The notes: generated by a model from the letters alone, not told the origin. A stretch of 64,000 nucleotides of DNA from Paraspadella gotoi (GCA_051294375.1 CM119269.1:11514883-11578882); one strand, 5' to 3'; shown: positions 22,866 through 35,650, numbered from the stretch's first letter. Numbers and translations are program-made.

Positions 22866-24889
22866 ACTTTACTAAACATCCATTTATTATTAGTATTATC
22901 TTACTTTGTTGACCTTTTGTTAGACTAAAACAAAAGAGCAAATGATTTAATAAATCAGCTGTTTCCTCATCTATATGCTTTGATTATTTTATTAAGGTGA
23001 CCTTTTATTATGAACCAAGCAAGATTGGTTTAGAGAACTTTTATCCAAGCTCAACAATAACTTTTATTGCCACGGACGTCAGAGCCTACGCCACTTCCTT
23101 TCCTACGTCAATCTTCTCAAGACGTTGAGCTGCTTAAACGTCACCTACAGGTCCGTCGGTCCGCCCCCTCAATCTTGTCGGGCATTCACTTATATCATGT
23201 CAGAACATGGAATTATGATAAATTATGCAAAAAAAAAACGATGTCCGTCCATCCATCCGTCCGTCCCACCTAAGCAAAAAACACCAATTACTCGTGATTG
23301 GATGGATGGATTGGAATGAAATTTTGTGTGTGGGTAGGGAAGTGTGTGATTGAGCTGGATATGAAGTTTCGATGGAATCCTCTGATTGGAAATGAGTTTA
23401 AATGGAAAAATCATAAAAATATATTTCACTATTTGAACACCAATTACTCATGAGTGGATGGGGCGATTGACTTGAAATATTGTATTTGGGTAGAAAAGTG
23501 TGTGATTAAACTGGAAATCAAGTTTCGATGGAATCGTTTGAGTGGAAACGAGTTTAAATAGAAAAAACAAAGAACCTGTTTAACTAATTGATTATGCTTC
23601 TTTTTCGTTCTATATTAAATGTAAATGCAAGATGTATTAATTATTCAAATAATTAATCAGTTAATTAATCAAATTGAAGAAGATTCCTTGGGGGGGGGTT
23701 TCTCAGTTTCAGATGAGAACATTGTTTGAGCAGTGCTTAATCTCGAAAGATAATAATAGAATAATAACTTTTTTAAGTATTCAATATCCAATAATCATTG
23801 AAAGACGTGCATCAGAATGACAGAGAGCCAAAATGCAGCAGCAGCAGTAGAGCTGATACGCAGCAACAGTAGCAGTAGAGCCGAGATGCAGCAACAGCTC
23901 AAAGCTACATAAAAGCTTAAAATTAATTAACATATTCAAATAATTTCACAAATATCATTTAATACCTGATGGTCTCAGAGGAATCTCCCAAAAAATTAAG
24001 AATTTACTCTCCTTTTACAAAGACAAAATTATAACAACCAATGAGAGGAGAGTTCACATTTTGAGAATAAAATCAAAACGCCTACTAGTTATTATTAACC
24101 AATGAGAGACCAGATATTCAAATTCAATGTATAAAATTCAACCAATTAGAGGCTTTAAACAGAACTATTGGAGTCATTCAATTATACTTTAAATTCAGAT
24201 ATTTGAGCCATTTAAAAATAAAAGGTCAGGGCTCAATTCAGATAAAAATCATTATAAACTCTTTAACACAAATAGTTAATTAATTAATCAATAATTAATT
24301 AATCAGTCAATTAATAAATCAATTAACTATTAAATCAATCAATTATTTATCTATTAATTAATTATTGAAATAATCAATTTATTTATAAACTATTTAATTA
24401 TTTAATCAATCAATCAATCCAGTCATTCGTTATCGTCATTACTGTCGTCGTCGCCATCATCGTCGTCGTTGCTTTTGTCGTGGTAAGTGACGAAAAGACC
24501 TAAAAACATAAATTTCGGATCAAATTAATTAATTTATTAATTTATTAATTTATTTATTAATTAATTACCGCTAATGATCGTGCAAGTGGAAATGAGTTTA
24601 AATGGAAAAAACATAAGTCATATTTACTTGAAGCATTTTTACTTATATTTACTCATAATTTTTATAATGATTAAAAATTGGATAGATAAATTGAAACGAT
24701 ATTTTGGATGTGGGTAGTAAACTATGAGATTAAGCTGGATATAAGTTTTTGATGGAATTGTAGGAGTGGAAAAGAGTTTAAAACAGAAAACCAAAAGACA
24801 CATTTATGTCAAATTTTAAAAATTTCCCTTATCTCTCTGTAATTGATTGATTGATGGAATGATTGATTAATTGATTTATTAATTGATTG

Positions 24890-25940
24890 ACCAAATTATG
24901 CCCATTGACCAAATTATGCCTATTGATCAAATTATGCCAGTTGACCACATTTTGCAAGTTGATCAAATTATACAAGTTGAAAAAATTATGCCATTTGACC
25001 AAATTATGTGAGTTAACCAAATTATGCCAGTTGTGCAGTTGACCAACATTATTACCAAATTTAAAAAAATTATGCGAGTTGCCTATTTTCTTGCAAGCAT
25101 TGTTCTCGCAGTGCTCCTGAGACTTCGAAGGTGTGGAAGTCCAAGTCAATGCTGCCGCCCTCGTTTTCGGTGGAGCTGCCGGCGCCGTGGGTGTTGGCAG
25201 TGTCAGAGCCGTCATTTTTCTTCTGTTGGCGGAGTCCATCTTTTTGAAAGGCGTGGTCGTAGTGGTAAGGCTTTGTCTCTTCTTTTTGGGGCCGTGGTTT
25301 GTTGAGTCCAGTCCTGACACCACATTTAAGTAAGAGATTTCAACAAACCAAAGTGGATTTTATTCTCAGAAAAGTCAGATGGCATGAAGCCCATCTTCTC
25401 ATTGGTTGATTCTCGGTGGTGATTCATCCAATCAGAGAGTCCTCGGTTGATTTCATCCGAGTCGCCGATCCGGTTTGGTTCTGTTTCGATTCCGATTTGA
25501 TTCCGATATTTTCTCTTTGATTCCGATGCCATCTTCAATGAAATTATGCGAATTGACCAAATTATGCCAGTTGACCATATTATGTCAGTTGACCAAATTA
25601 TGCCAGTTGACAAATTAAATTATTGAAGTTGATTAAATTATGCAAGTTGATCGAATTATGCAAGTTGACCAATTTATGCCGGTTGCCAAATTATGCCATT
25701 TGACCTAATTATGTCAGTTGACCAAATTAAGCAAGTTAACCAAATTATGCCAGTTGACCAAATTCAGTCACTTGAGCAAATTACATCAGTTTACCATATT
25801 AAACCAATTGACCAAATTATGCCTGTTGACCAAATTATGCCAGATGACCAAATTATGTCAATTTAACAAATTATGCGAGTTGATTTAATTCTGCAAGTTG
25901 ATTAAATTATGAAAGTTGACCAAATTATGCAAGTTGGTAT
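24890..25940. repeat. 18-bp minisatellite in two blocks (unit TTGACCAAATTATGCCAG)
   Basis: Degenerate 18-bp units alternate GCAAGTTGA and GCCAGTTGA forms. The array is split at about 25,075-25,545 by an LTR relic with the start of its internal region, which shows the array is older than that insertion. Confidence 0.8.
25311..25560 (-). mobile_element. LTR relic with tRNA-Leu primer-binding site
   Basis: On the minus strand the block contains AATAAA (in CTCAGAATAAAATC) and ends CTTAAATG. TGGTGTCAGGAC follows, complementary to the 3' end (TCCTGACA plus CCA) of leucine tRNAs. The 230 bp beyond, to about 25,075, have a Ser/Thr/Gly-rich frame that may be the start of gag before truncation into the minisatellite. 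The 57 kb LTR has a matching end. Confidence 0.6.
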
Positions 25941-26129
25941 GGGCACAGCTACTGGTAATGATTGATAGATCAATTGATTTATAGATTTTTTCAAAGATTT
26001 ATTAAGAAGTCTATTATGATTTTTAATAATCACAAATTGAGAGTCAGAAAAATTACCAAGATTTATCATCGGATTAGCTTATTACCGCTTAATTATAGTA
26101 GGCAGATCCGACATTGTTTGCTCAAACTT

Positions 26130-26606
26130 GTTTCCATTTAAACTCATTTCTACTCGCAAGATTCCATCAAAACTTTATGTTCATTTCGAGCACCTACTTT
26201 CCTTCACACACACAAAATTTTATCTCAATCCATTTATCAAATTAGGATTAACTAGAGTAATTATACGCAAAAACATTCAAGTAAACGTGACTTATGATTT
26301 TTTCATTTTATTTCATTTCCACTCGGATGATTCAATATATTCAATATCCTGCTCAATCACACACTTTCCCACCAACACACAAAATTTCACTCTAATCCAA
26401 CCATCCAATCACGTGTAAATGGAGTTTTTTGCTTAGGTGGACGGACTGACGGACGGATGGAAATCATTTTTTTTGGCATAATTTATCCTAATTCGAGGTT
26501 CTGACATGATTTAAGTGAATGCTTGACATGATTTGGGGGAGAGACCGACGGACTGACAAAGTGAATTATAGAGTCGGAATCTACTGATAAGCAGATCCGA
26601 CTAAAA
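26130..26606 (+). repeat. HINE-like 3' part
   Basis: Inverted forms of the 160-bp subrepeats (CATTTAAACTCATTTC..) run into a GGAC microsatellite and the terminal hairpin ending CCGACTAA at about 26,604. It abuts an oppositely oriented copy at 26,127. Confidence 0.6.
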
Positions 26607-27132
26607 ATGTGGAATCTTTTTCTCAAAGAGAATCGACTCCTACTTAAAGAGCAGTTTTGGAACAATTTTTTTTTTCAAGCTTTATATAAACAATAATTTG
26701 TTAGGTCGTTATAGTGAAAATAGGTATTTCAAAAAATATATTTTAGGATTTTATTATTTCAATTTTGATTACATTGATTAAATTAAAGCTGGTTAAGCTT
26801 ATTTTCATGTTAAAATATTCTTAAATATGTCATTTTCTTAAAATTTCCAAAAGTTTTCAGAAGATATTAATATTGATATCTTTTTATATAAAATTTCCTT
26901 AAAAAATGTTCAGAAATGTAGACAAAAAGATTGAAAAAAAAGATTTGAGTTTTAAAATGAAAGACGATTTTTAAAGCAACATTTTCCCGCTCATTGCCTA
27001 GTCAAATCATAACCAATCAATATGAAATTTGGATATATAAATTATTTTGGTTTTTACTACAGAAAAAAATTTTCAGATTAAAAAAATCTTCACAGGTTTT
27101 TTTCTAGCGGCGGGTTTTTATGTGTCACCTTG

Positions 27133-27756
27133 TAGGTATAAAAAGATTTTATACTGAAATCAAATATTAACTTTTTGCATTATGATTTAAAATTGTTAAT
27201 AATCATTATAATATACCTAATAATAATTATATGCATAGTATGCATTGCATACCTTGATGATGCGCTTGTCACATTAATCGTCAGATGTCGACTCCAGTTT
27301 TTCTTCGATGATTAAAAATCTTCTTCTCTGAAAATCTACAGTGAAGAACATTTAGGTCGAAAATGACAGAACCAGAAAACCGGGGGCACGATGCCGGTCC
27401 AGTTGTTTCGGGGTCAAAAAGCGACGGCGGTAATTTATCTATGTACATTACCCTTTTGTTTAACGAAGCAAGTCTGTCTAGAGGGAAATGTAACTAATAT
27501 GTAGACGAAAACAAAAATTATTACTAAATTATTACTGAATTCTCGGATTGAAAAAGGTCCATGTACTGTAAGATGGTTAAAGTAAAAAAAAAGGATAACT
27601 ATCTTGATCCCTGTTAAGCAGAACAGGTTTCCAGGTTTTTTGGCAAGGAACGCATTCCATAGAAGATTTGAAGTTCATGAACGCGCGACCAAAAATGAGA
27701 AAAGGAGAAAAGGGAAAAAATATTAAAATATTAATAATATTAATATTAATATTAAC
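27133..27756. other. Short unique segment with one small open frame
   Basis: Apart from the 44-codon frame at 27,363 the segment is AT-rich with no recognisable repeat or gene. Confidence 0.35.
27363..27497 (+). CDS. Hypothetical 44-codon frame or first-exon candidate
   Basis: An ATG lies just downstream of a possible acceptor (ACATTTAG) and the first 23 codons (MTEPENRGHDAG...) are clearly richer in GC than the surroundings. A possible donor (GTAATT) lies inside, before the stop. I do not recognise the peptide. Direct splicing to the 5' UTR exon of the gene at 36 kb would give a stop, so no connection can be shown. It may be a fragment captured in a repeat. Confidence 0.2.
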   Translation: MTEPENRGHDAGPVVSGSKSDGGNLSMYITLLFNEASLSRGKCN

Positions 27757-28325
27757 AAGTTTGAGCAAACAATGTCGTATCTGCCCACGCTCATTAGCGG
27801 TAATTAATTAATTAATTAATATAAAAATAATTTATTTAATAAATTAATTAACTTGATCTGAAATATCTATCCTGCATCCCGACTTTGGACTTGGACTTAC
27901 AAAATAACAGGAACCAGCAAGATTTCAATCGACTCTCTCACAGTCGAATTTATCAAGTTGGCTTTTTTATCGAAAGAAGTGGTGTAATATTTTTTACCAG
28001 TTTCAGTAATAAAATTAGTTAAGAACATATGTGGTAACTGAAATTGAACTATATTTATTGAAAATTTTTTTTGTGGTGATTTTAACTTTTCTATTCGCAG
28101 AATCCCAATTTTTTTTATTCCATTCGTTAAGGTCGCAATTTGTTTGAGATTTTTAAAGAGGAGTTATGAGTAATTCCTATGCGGGAGACGAAATCAGAGA
28201 TTGACAAAAGAATACGGATTGAGTTAAATGGAGATGGATAGGGATGGAGAGAGAGAGAGAGAGACGTGGTCAGAGAGCGTAAGAGAGATATCCTAAGCTC
28301 GACTCAGCTAGAATTATTAAATTTG
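27757..28325 (+). repeat. HINE-like 5' fragment plus family C-like sequence
   Basis: It starts with GTTTGAGCAAACAATGTCG and loses similarity after about 100 bp. At 27,880-28,000 there is a diverged piece of the sequence that follows family C (CTCTCACAGTCGAATT, AGTGGTGTAATAT). A (GA)n tract lies at 28,245-28,265. Confidence 0.4.
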
Positions 28326-29625
28326 TTTTTTGTCGGATCTGCTTATCAGCAGATTTCAACTTTATAATTCACTTTGTCGATCCGTCTGTCCCACCACTAA
28401 ATCTTGTCGGTAAATCATTTTTATCACATCAGAACATCATATTATGCTATATTAACAAAAAAAACGATGTCCGTCCGTCCGTCTGTCTGTCCATCCGTCC
28501 GTCCGTCCGTCCGACCCCTCTTATTAAAAAACTCCAATTACTCGTGATTGGATGGTTAGATTGGAATGAAATTTTGTGTGTGGGTAGGAAAGTTTGTGAT
28601 TGAGCTGGATATAAAGTTTCGATGGAATCGTGCGAGTGGAAATGAGTTTAAATGGAAAAAACATAAGTCACTTTTTTTTGAATATTTTTAATAATTTTAA
28701 TACATATTTAATCGATTTATTCATAATTAGATGGATAGAATGAGATGAAATTTTGTGAAATTTTGTGATTGAGCAGGATATAAAGTTTTGTTGGAATCGA
28801 AAAGTGTTTGCATGGAAAAAACCATATTATTTATGCTTACTCATGAATGCTTAAATTAATTAATTATTTAATAAATTAATTAATTATTTAGGTGAAAAAA
28901 TGATGCAATTTGAAAAAATGATGCATATTGAAAAAATGATGCATATTGAAAAAATGATGTAAATAAAAAGAATATTTCAAGCTGAAGAATGATGCAAGTT
29001 GAAAGAATGATGCAAATTGAAAGAATGATGCAAGTTGAAAGAATGTTTCAAGCTGAAGAATGATGCAAGTTGAAAGAATGATGCAAATTGAAAGAATGAT
29101 GCAAGTTGAAAGAATGATGCAAGTTGAAAAAATGATGCAAGTGGAAAAAAAGATGACTTGAAAAAATTATGTGAATTGAAAAAATGATGCAAATTTGAAA
29201 AATAAAGCGAGTTAAAAAAATGATTCGAGTTAAAAAAAATGATGCGAGTTTAAAAAATTATGCAAGTTGAAAAAATGATGCATGATGAAAAAATGATGCA
29301 AGTTGAAAAAATGATGTGAGTTAAAAAAATGATGTGAGTTGAAAAAATGATGCAAATTTGAAAAATAATGAGAGTTAAAAAATGATGCCAGTTAAAAAAA
29401 TGATGCAAGTTGAAAAAATGCTGCAAGTTAAAAAAATGATTCAAGTTGAAAAAAATGATGCAAGTTTAAAAAATGATGCCAGTTAAAAAAATAATGTAAG
29501 TTGAAAAAATGATGCAAGTTGAAAAAATTCTGCAAGTTGAAAAAATGATGCGAGTAAAAAAATGATGCAAGTGGAAAAAATAATAATAGTTAAAAAATAA
29601 TTTGTTTTTTATTTGTAATTATTTC
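28325..29625 (-). repeat. HINE-like element with a large 18-bp array
   Basis: The hairpin end (GTCGGATCTGCTTATCAGC at 28,333) is followed by GTCC microsatellite, the 160-bp subrepeats, and then some 35-40 units of AATGATGCAAGTTGAAAA-type 18-bp repeats from 28,890 to 29,600. Periodic Phe/His-rich frames across it are artefacts of a repeat length divisible by three. Confidence 0.65.
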
Positions 29626-29635
29626 TACTATAGTA

Positions 29636-29636
29636 T

Positions 29637-29692
<56 letters not shown>
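29636..29692. repeat. (TTTA)n microsatellite
   Basis: About 14 perfect ATTT units. Confidence 0.95.
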
Positions 29693-29699
29693 GTTTGGT

Positions 29700-30477
29700 C
29701 AAACTTGTTTTGAGGTTTTTTCGTCACTGACCACGACAAAAGCAACGACAACGATGATGGCGACGACGACAATAATGCCGATAACGATTGACTTGAATTA
29801 TTGATTGATAGATTAAACAATTAATTAATTTATAAATAAATTGATTGATTGAAAAATTGATTGATTAATTGACCGATTAAATAATTATTGATTTAATAAT
29901 TGACTAATTGATTAATTAACTGATTAATTATTTGATTAATTAACTGATTAATTATTTGTTTAATTAATACATCTTGCACTTACATTTAATATAAAAAGAA
30001 AAAGAAGCATAATCAATTAGTGAAACCTGTTTTTTGTTTTTTCCATTTAAACTCATTTCCACTCTGACGATTCCATCAAAATTTGATTTGCAGCTTAATC
30101 ACACACTTTCCTACCGACATAGAAAATTTCAAGTCAATAGCCCCCTCCATTCATGAGTAATTGACGTTCAAATAGAGAAATAGATCTTTTTGTTTTTTCC
30201 ATTTAAACTCATTTCCACTCGGACGATTCCATCAAAACTTCACACTTCCCTTTCCACACACAAAATTTCATTCCAATCCATCCATCCAATCACGAGCAAT
30301 TGAAGTTTTTTGCTAAGGTGGGACGGATGAACGGACGGACGGACGGAAAGACGGATGCACGGACGTCGTTTTTTTTCCTTTTTTGTGTGCATAATTTATC
30401 ATAATTCGATGTTCTGACTTCTGACATGATATAAGTGAATGCCCGACAAGATTGAGTCGGGATCTGCTGACTAAAAA
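29700..30477 (+). repeat. HINE-like element, 3' part
   Basis: It begins with the GTCACTGACCACGACAAAAG segment shared with 58.65 kb (inverted at 24.45 kb), passes through subrepeats and GGAC microsatellite, and ends with a shortened hairpin and GACTAA at 30,477. Confidence 0.55.
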
Positions 30478-30870
30478 AGGAAAATTAAAAATTAAAAAAG
30501 AAAGAAAAAAAAAGAAAACGGAAAAATGAAAAATAAGTAAAAGGAAAAAAGGAAAGGGAAAATTAAAAGAAAATTAATTAAAGGAAGAGGAAAAAAGAAA
30601 AATTAGTAAAAGGAAAAGAAAAAAGGGAAAATGAAAAAGGGATAAAGGATAAAGGAAAAAGGGGAAAAGGGAAAAAGGAAAAAGGGAAAAGGGGAAAAGG
30701 GGAAAAAAGGAAAAGGGAAAAAGGAAAAAATGAAAGGAAAAGGGAAAAAAGATAAAAGGAAAAAGGGAAAAGGGAAAAATGAAAAGTGTTAAAGGATAAA
30801 GGGATAAAGGAAAAAGGAAGAAAGGGAAAAATGAAAAAAGGAAAAAAAGGAAAGGAAAAGGAAATTGACG
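30478..30870. repeat. Purine tract (GGAAAA)n
   Basis: Almost all bases are A or G on the plus strand, in irregular GGAAAAAGG units, for nearly 400 bp. Confidence 0.9.
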
Positions 30871-31145
30871 ATCGGACTTAAAGCTTGAAATTTATATCGT
30901 GTAATCATTATTAATCAATAATCAGTCAATAAACTATTCTATCAAATATATCAATCAATCAATGTTTAGATAAATTAGGCAATCCTATTTAATTAATCAA
31001 TCAGTTTTTCCATCAATATACTAGACAAATCAATAAAAAAAACCAAAACAATGAAAACTTCGTGTTTATAAATAATTCAATTATTTAATTAAAAACAATA
31101 TGAAATAAATCAATCAATCAATCAATCAATCGATCGATCATTCAA

Positions 31146-33257
31146 CAAGTTTGAGCAAACAATGTCGGATCTGCCTACGATAATTAATGGTTTCACCAAT
31201 ACATGTAAATCGCTTGCAAGGGATTAAACTGAACTGTTACTAAGGTACAAACAAATATTTTTTTAATCATTATTATTTTTTCAACTTGCATCATTTTTTC
31301 AACTTGCATCATTTTTTCAAGTTACATAATTTTTTCAACTTCCATCATTTTTTCAACATGCATCATTTTTTCAACTTGTACCATTTTTTTAACTCGATGG
31401 CACCATTTTTACAACTTTCATCATTGTTTTACCTTGCATCATTTTTTAAATAGCATCATTTTTTCAATTTAATTAATTAATTAATTAAAACATTTATGAG
31501 TAAGCATAAATAATAAAATTTCAAGTCAACTTGACTTTGTTTTTTTTTCATTTCCACTCCTCGATTCCATCGAATCTTTATATCCTGCTCAATCTCACAC
31601 TTTCCTACCCACACACAAAATTTTATCTTATTCTATCCGTCCAATCATGAACAATTCGAGTAATTATGAGTTAAGATTAGTAAAAAAATTCGAGTAAATG
31701 TGACTTATATTTTTTTATATTTTTTTGCATGATTCCATCGAAACTTTACATCCAGCTTCGTCACACACTATCCTACCCACACAGAAAAATTCATTTCAAT
31801 CCATTATTAAGTGTAATTATGGTTTACAATTAGTAAAATGATTTAAGTAAATGTGACTTATATTAGGGAAGTCTGGCGTTAAGCGACCGAGAAAAAAATT
31901 AGCGAATAAAAAAGTTATTTTACTCACTGAATAAAAATACTTAAAATACTTACAAAATACATAAAATTGATAAAATTATTATTGCAAAAACATTGTTCAA
32001 TCACATGCAATATATCTAGTGCCTTTTTTTTCATTGAAATCGATAGATATTAGCTAAAAATATTAGAATTAATTTTTCTTTTTGATATAATAAGAGAATC
32101 GAACTTCCGTCACTTGATGTCGTCAGGTTACTAGTAAATATGCGTTTGAGGATTCCAAATATGTTTTTAAAATTGACCTACGTAGACGCGCATAGACGCG
32201 ATATGCCTTGAAAGCAAGTTGTTTGGTTAGGTTCCACTTAAATTTTTAGCTTCGGCCGAGTCAATTGGTAATAAAAAATTGATTTTCTTTGAAATCTTTT
32301 GAACCAAAAATGATAGAACGATGAGACTGGTATCATATTAAAGCCATAATTATGGGGCATCTTTTCCGTATATTTTTTAAAAAAATTTTTAAAGGATTTT
32401 TTAAAAATCTTGATCGGAATCTTAGTCAAAAGTATAACAACTTTTGAAATTAAATTAAACACACTTGGCCACATTTAAAAAAATATATAAATATAGATTC
32501 TGAAAGAGAAAAGATTAAATTATGTTTCTGATATAAACAAAAATTTTCTATACCTCAAATGTTTATATAATTACTAAGGATAATGATTATCATTTTGGTG
32601 AAAACAAAAAAATTTAAAAAATTCATGTAGGAACCTTAAAAAAAATATGATTTAAATTTGATAATTTATGAGTTCAAACTTTGTTCCCCCTGATTTAAAA
32701 ACTACTGACATAGGGCTAAAAGACTGTATTATCAGATTTTTAAATTTTAAGATATAGCTGTGTCTATGAGGCCTGGCAGAAAAAAATATCACAATTTTTT
32801 TGTTTTATGTCATAATGCTATCATAAAATAATCTTAATGCATCACGTCAGGTATCATATGATAGCTAACGATGTCTGCTACATGACAGCACGTGAAAAAA
32901 TTTTTTTTTAATAAAAATAAAAAATTACCAGACTACCCTACTTATATTTTTTAAATTTAAACTCATTTTTACTTCTACGATTCCATCTAAACTTTTTATC
33001 CAGTTCAATCATACACCTTCCTACCCACACAAAATTTGATTCCAATCAAACCATCCAATCACGAGTAATTGGAGTTTTTTGCTAATGGAGGACGGACGGA
33101 CCGACCTACAGACAGAGAGACAGATTGACAGTCAGACCGACAGACAGATGGACATTTTTTTGTATAATTCTTCATAATTCGATGTTCTGACATAATATAA
33201 GTAATTGGCTGAAAAGATTGAAGGGGCGAACCGACGGACCGACCAAGATCCGACTAA
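31146..33257 (+). repeat. HINE-like element interrupted by AT-rich sequence
   Basis: The 5' end GTTTGAGCAAACAATGTCGG is at 31,147 and an 18-bp TTTTTTCAACTTGCATCA array at 31,275-31,470. The 3' end at 33,257 has GATCCGACTAA. The centre (31,865-32,930) is unrelated: it starts with the segment shared with 5,660-5,780 and then is featureless AT-rich DNA, so it is probably an insertion. Confidence 0.5.
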
Positions 33258-33700
33258 AAAATCAATGAAAGAAGCAACGCAACGAAATAGCTTAATCAAC
33301 CAATTTATAATATTAAACGCAAACAAAACCATCACATGAACAAATATATTTTCTGTATATAGTATTTTTCCTCGGCTATTTTATTTCTATACCCGATTCT
33401 CTCATATATATTACAGCATTGGTTGTTAAATGTTATACATCGCAATTTAATTTTCCGTCTCTCGACCGTTTTTTTTTTTTTTTGCTCTGAATTGTATTTG
33501 ACCGAGGAAATTAAAACCAATTAAATTCGCCATGAATGAGTGTGTGAATTCGATAGATATCAATCCAGAAACTGACTAACTTTAACTCTTTGTGAATAAC
33601 TAAGAAATTAGCTTTTAAATGCTATCAGCGAAATTACCAAATTATTTAATAAATACACTCAAACGTTTTTAGTTCAGACTTTAAGTCAGGATTGGAAGGC
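33258..33700. other. AT-rich spacer
   Basis: No gene or repeat recognised. Confidence 0.4.
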
Positions 33701-33875
33701 GGATTTTTCCTCTTCACTAAAGAAACGAATCCAGTCACACTTTCGACGCCCTCACTCTAGGGCGGGAACAAGAATTTGCTGCTGCATAGCTATGCTGCTA
33801 CCGCTGATGCGCTACGCTGCTGTCGCTGCTGCCGAAGAAAAATCGTGGGGCGCGGCTCGGCCGCGTCTTGTTTTT

Positions 33876-33915
<40 letters not shown>

Positions 33916-34779
33916 TTTTAATCACAAGCGAGAGAAGGATTCGTCGTCGTCATCGTCATCGTCGTCGTCATCGTCGTCGTCAGTGATTCGACGAAGATCG
34001 CGAATTTCGTCTCAGGAAACGAATTCGCGATGAAAGGGAGAAACGGACGAACGGACTTTCAGTTGAAGGCGAAAGAAAAATGCGCGCATTTCAAAGAGAT
34101 GATTGACAGGAATTACCCTGATCGGTTTTTTTCTTATTTAGGGTAAGGGTTTTTTTCTTATTTTCTTAGTGAAAAATAATGACAGATATTTAAGTATTAA
34201 GAGATTTAACTTTGAGAAAAGTATTTTTTATCGGATTCTCCCATTTCTATCTTAATATTGAAAATGCAATGTACAAAACTCGCTCTCAAGATTAATAAAA
34301 TCGCTTCGGGTTGTCAAATGGCAGATTTTTTCTAGCGAATAACGTTTAATAAATGATTTTTGTTAATCTATCAGGAATAACAATAATCTATTGCATTTTT
34401 AATGAAGGCAATAGATTCAGTAAAATTCTCTCTTCCCATAAAGCGGCCTTGGGTTCGTGCCCCATTGATGTCAATGGCTGACGAAAGTCATCCGTAGTTT
34501 TGTAGCAAATAACAGGCGATCATTTGTTCTGTCTCAGTGGCACTAAAGGACTAAACGGTGACCGAGACAAATGAAATATTTTTCATTCAAAATTTTTCAA
34601 AATATTTGCACTCTTTGTGGTTATATCAATTCTTTTAATTAAATTTTAATGATGCAATTATTTACGATAGTGGAATAATGTGATGTAAAGCCAGCATGAT
34701 TTTTCTCACGAGGGAAACCTTCTGTCTGTCTCTCTCCGGGTTTCCCTCCTATTCCAAACCGTCAGTTGCACTGAGATTG

Positions 34780-34836
<57 letters not shown>

Positions 34837-35330
34837 CTCTGCAGCAGCGTAAGCCACCCAGCATAACTAGCCCCTGCAGCGGTGGCTGTCGCTTTACTCT
34901 CTTCAATGTTGTGGATTCGATTATAAACGCCGCAGCTAGACAGCAGCAGCACAACGCCGCGGCCCGACCCTTCAGCCGCCGCGTCCGCCGTCTTCCCTCC
35001 TTACCACTCCGAGCCTCCATTTGCAAAAGGAGGGGAATTAAAAACGGGAAACGTTGATTATTTTCTGCGTTTATTTTTGAGGAATTAAGAAAACGATGAT
35101 TCCATGATCGAATCGTTCGTGACGCCCGAGTTTGGGGGAATTCGCCTACGAGCGAACCTGCCCGTCGTCATGAACGAATGAAATACAAAAAAGACCTTTT
35201 TTTATACCAAACATCCAACTGAGGTTTTTTTTCTCTCTCATTTCGTCATCCTTGCGCCCGGGAGAGCGGAGTGGGGAAAGCAGGCAAGTGGTCGGCCGAG
35301 GGAATTAACGTGTGCCTTGGGTTCAATTTT
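33700..35330 (+). promoter_or_regulatory. GC/CpG-richer block, putative promoter and 5' UTR region of the 36 kb gene
   Basis: Base composition changes abruptly: GC- and CpG-rich segments (GCTGCTGCCG, GTCGTCGTC, GGGGCGCGGCTCGGCCGCG) lie between (CT)n tracts at 33,880-33,910 and 34,785-34,832. Such CpG- and CT-rich stretches are typical of animal promoters, and the next gene starts downstream on the same strand. The short frames here (Ser-rich, Arg/Glu-rich) follow microsatellites. Exact transcription starts cannot be read. Confidence 0.35.
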
Positions 35331-35434
35331 ATTGTTGATTCAATCATGACATTCAATCATAACTAATATTAAAACCAAAAAACTAAGCAAAATAAATTCT
35401 TTGAGAAAAAACATTAAAAAAAAACCTTTTATGA

Positions 35435-35650
35435 AATTGGTACAACCAATATAAAAATTATCCATTCATTTAATTAATAAACTATCTTGCCACTGACTTT
35501 GGACAGGCTTTGGTGGTTTAAGGCCTCCATCACTCTTACAAGATAATGACATAGCAGATCCCTGCAAGCTTTCAATCAAGACTCTCTCACAGTCTCATTC
35601 ATTCACTCCCCGAGTTCCTGGCTTATCTCAATGAAGTGGTATAATATGAA
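35435..35650 (+). repeat. Dispersed repeat family C, long copy
   Basis: It starts ATGAAATTGGTACAACC and continues past CTTACAAGATAATGACATAG into AATCAAGACTCTCTCACAGT. The 61.42-61.55 kb copy is nearly identical over the first part. Confidence 0.65.

Larger units (their letters stand above)
23150..26127 (-). repeat. HINE-like element or nest
   Basis: The GTCC microsatellite and 160-bp subrepeats (23,150-23,600) lie at one end and the 5'-end motif GCAGATCCGACATTGTTTGC (26,103-26,122) at the other. Between them are two 18-bp minisatellite blocks (24,890-25,075 and 25,545-25,940, unit TTGACCAAATTATGCCAG) and an inserted LTR relic. Confidence 0.5.
22382..27132. mobile_element. Inverted-repeat pair with TA flanks, possibly one composite mariner-like element
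   Basis: The sequence CAAGGTGACTCAC.. at 22,382 and its inverted copy ending ..GTCACCTTG at 27,132 share about 180 bp (including CCCGCCGCTAGAAAAAAA). Both are flanked by TA. They could be the ends of one 4.75 kb element swollen by later insertions, or two oppositely oriented MITE copies. Inside lie a SINE, HINE-like repeats and an LTR relic; no transposase is seen. Confidence 0.55.

Noticed and set aside
28890-29600. CRISPR-like regular array
   Set aside because: Units of 18 bp are contiguous with no unique spacers; it is a eukaryotic minisatellite inside a dispersed repeat.
33776-34033. Ser-rich plus-strand frame
   Set aside because: It follows (CT)n and GTCGTC repeats and shows no conserved start or splice context; treated as 5' flank.
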